Below are positions 63,199 to 64,000 of a stretch of 64,000 nt of DNA, one piece after another. A program made the translations under genes and the position numbers. The stretch is from PALSA-660 sp963726435 (GTDB lineage Bacteria > Actinomycetota > Coriobacteriia > Anaerosomatales > PALSA-660): NCBI GenBank assembly GCA_963726435.1, contig CAVSCJ010000005.1, positions 123,195-187,194 of the forward strand, written 5' to 3'. The first letter of the stretch is position 1, and every line of letters starts with the position of its first letter. The notes under the pieces are model-generated. The model was given only the letters and a program-made list of their open reading frames with translations, had not been told where the DNA came from and made no database searches.

Positions 63199-63696
63199 AT
63201 GTCCATCACTGAGGCCCCTCGGGCAATCTACGACCGCTTTTCCGCGATGGAGCCGAACGTGACCGATCCCGTCACGCTCCACTCTGTCTACAACTGGTTG
63301 ATTGACGCGACCTATCGCATGCGTGATGAGCATCCCAACTGGTTGGACTGGTGCATCGAATACTGCAAGCGGGATATCGCGCTGTTCCCACAGTTCAGGA
63401 TTGGCTGGATAGCCGATGAGCGGAGCAGGTACCTGAGGGCCGCCGCCATCTTCCTCGGCGAGGGGGAGCGAGAGAAGGCAGCGGACGCGCTCGAGGGAGC
63501 TTCCTCCCACTTGGAGGTCAACGTGCTGGTTCCATCATTCAAGCAACTAGCCATCATCTACGAGAAGCAAGGAAGGTTCGTCGAAGCGATTGAGGTCGTT
63601 GAGAGCGCTCTCGCATACGGCCTCAGCGACCAGACGAAGGGCGACTACGCAGGGCGGTTGGAAAGGTTGAGGTGCAAGGCGGCTGGAACGAAGTGA
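63199..63696 (+). CDS. Hypothetical helical-repeat protein, 165 aa
   Basis: The protein contains paired helices resembling TPRs (RYLRAAAIFLGEGEREKAAD, FKQLAIIYEKQGRFVEAIEV) after an N-terminal helical part (VYNWLIDATYRMRDEHPNWL). It is soluble and has no catalytic motif. The ATG at 63199 lacks a good ribosome-binding site, and a later start is possible. It overlaps the next small frame, suggesting an operon continuing out of the window. Confidence 0.55.
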   Translation: MSITEAPRAIYDRFSAMEPNVTDPVTLHSVYNWLIDATYRMRDEHPNWLDWCIEYCKRDIALFPQFRIGWIADERSRYLRAAAIFLGEGEREKAADALEGASSHLEVNVLVPSFKQLAIIYEKQGRFVEAIEVVESALAYGLSDQTKGDYAGRLERLRCKAAGTK

Positions 63697-63868
63697 CGAA
63701 GTCGCTCGAGCCTTCAGGGTTCGGCGGTTCGGCAGCACCGAGGGTAAGGCGCTCGCGGCGTTCCTGTCAGATGCCATCACGCGAGGAGGGCGTCCAGACC
63801 GATTCACGTGGCATGCGGGCGACGTCGACATAGAGCTGCCCGCCAAGGGGGAGAGGAAGACCGAATGA
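63693..63868 (+). pseudogene. Small unknown protein, probably frameshifted
   Basis: A GTG overlapping the previous stop (GTGA) begins VTKSLEPSG. The coding-like sequence FGSTEGKALAAFLSDAITRG then RPDRFTWHAGDVDIELPAKG is in another frame and ends at 63868. One indel near 63720 would join them into about 58 residues. The stop overlaps the next ATG (ATGA), which supports this being a real gene. Confidence 0.4.
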
Positions 63869-64000
63869 GCAAGTACGCACCGCTGGGGGACTACCTGCGC
63901 AAGCAGGACACCGACCGAGTCACGCTCTCGTTCGACGACGTCGCGGACATCATCGGAGACGTTCTGCCTCCATCGGCACGCAAGTTCGCGCAATGGTCTT
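63865..64000 (+). CDS. DUF7662-like protein, cut by the window end
   Basis: The visible 45 residues (MSKYAPLGDYLRKQDTDRVT, LSFDDVADIIGDVLPPSARK) match the start of a small family with the pattern K-Y-x-P-L-x-x-Y-L and I-I-G-x-x-L-P-x-S-A. These are common in accessory regions and of unknown function. The 3' part lies beyond the window. It overlaps the preceding frame by 4 nt. Confidence 0.65.
   Translation, partial: MSKYAPLGDYLRKQDTDRVTLSFDDVADIIGDVLPPSARKFAQWS

Overview
The window is high-GC DNA, with frequent GTG starts and Shine-Dalgarno sites close to AGGAGG. It encodes a free-living, respiring, lipoprotein-rich bacterium, most likely an actinobacterium. A Coriobacteriia-type lineage is my best guess from the mixture of an ADP-forming acetate-CoA ligase, a cbb3 oxidase and probable selenoproteins, but I see no rRNA or other phylogenetic marker. 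There are no transposases, integrases or CRISPR arrays. Many genes carry 1-nt frameshifts, often in short homopolymers, so part of the apparent decay is probably assembly error.

Layout. 0-4.2 kb: radical SAM/B12 protein, old-yellow-enzyme oxidoreductase, metallo-beta-lactamase-fold protein and small unknowns. 4.4-8.9 kb: an arsenosugar-type locus with arsS, convergent arsM, a double glycosyltransferase fusion and a pyridine nucleotide-disulfide reductase. Both arsS and arsM contain an in-frame UGA that fits selenocysteine, each followed by a SECIS-like hairpin. 9-15.3 kb: acetyltransferase remnant and a complete peptide ABC importer operon. 15.5-25.5 kb: secreted protein, TPR protein, AcuC-like deacetylase divergent from an acetate-CoA ligase/GNAT fusion, a 14-TM MFS exporter, a GyrI-like protein and a PAS/HD-GYP phosphodiesterase. 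25.7-33.2 kb: cell-surface protein, then an unusual island made of an AAA/RyR-domain ATPase, a SLOG-domain membrane protein and a convergent TIR-TM-PQQ-propeller protein. This resembles a nucleotide-signal conflict or stress system. 33.2-36.8 kb: ABC exporter with MarR regulator, truncated Rieske oxidoreductase and DUF488 protein.

36.8-43.5 kb: a cbb3 oxidase operon (CcoN, a CcoO joined to several cytochrome c domains, small subunits) with its copper P-type ATPase. 43.8-45.8 kb: PASTA lipoprotein and a Tat-exported protein with a partial duplicate. 45.8-48.5 kb: sulfur-transfer cluster TusA / DsrE / NifS-like / NifU-like. Its NifS-like protein lacks the PLP lysine. 48.6-56.6 kb: aldo/keto reductase, PadR regulator, UbiB-family kinase, small membrane protein, NlpC/P60-LRR secreted protein and a large lipoprotein.

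57-61.1 kb: three consecutive toxin-antitoxin-like cassettes, each with its own AT-rich palindromic promoter region and each bounded by copies of a 19-nt repeat. The repeat shares its first 10 nt with the 3' part of a tRNA-Met gene. A real 3' fragment of tRNA-Met with CCA lies at 61.2 kb. To its right (61.3-64 kb) is a stretch of unfamiliar, locally frameshifted genes that looks like the edge of an integrated element running out of the window.
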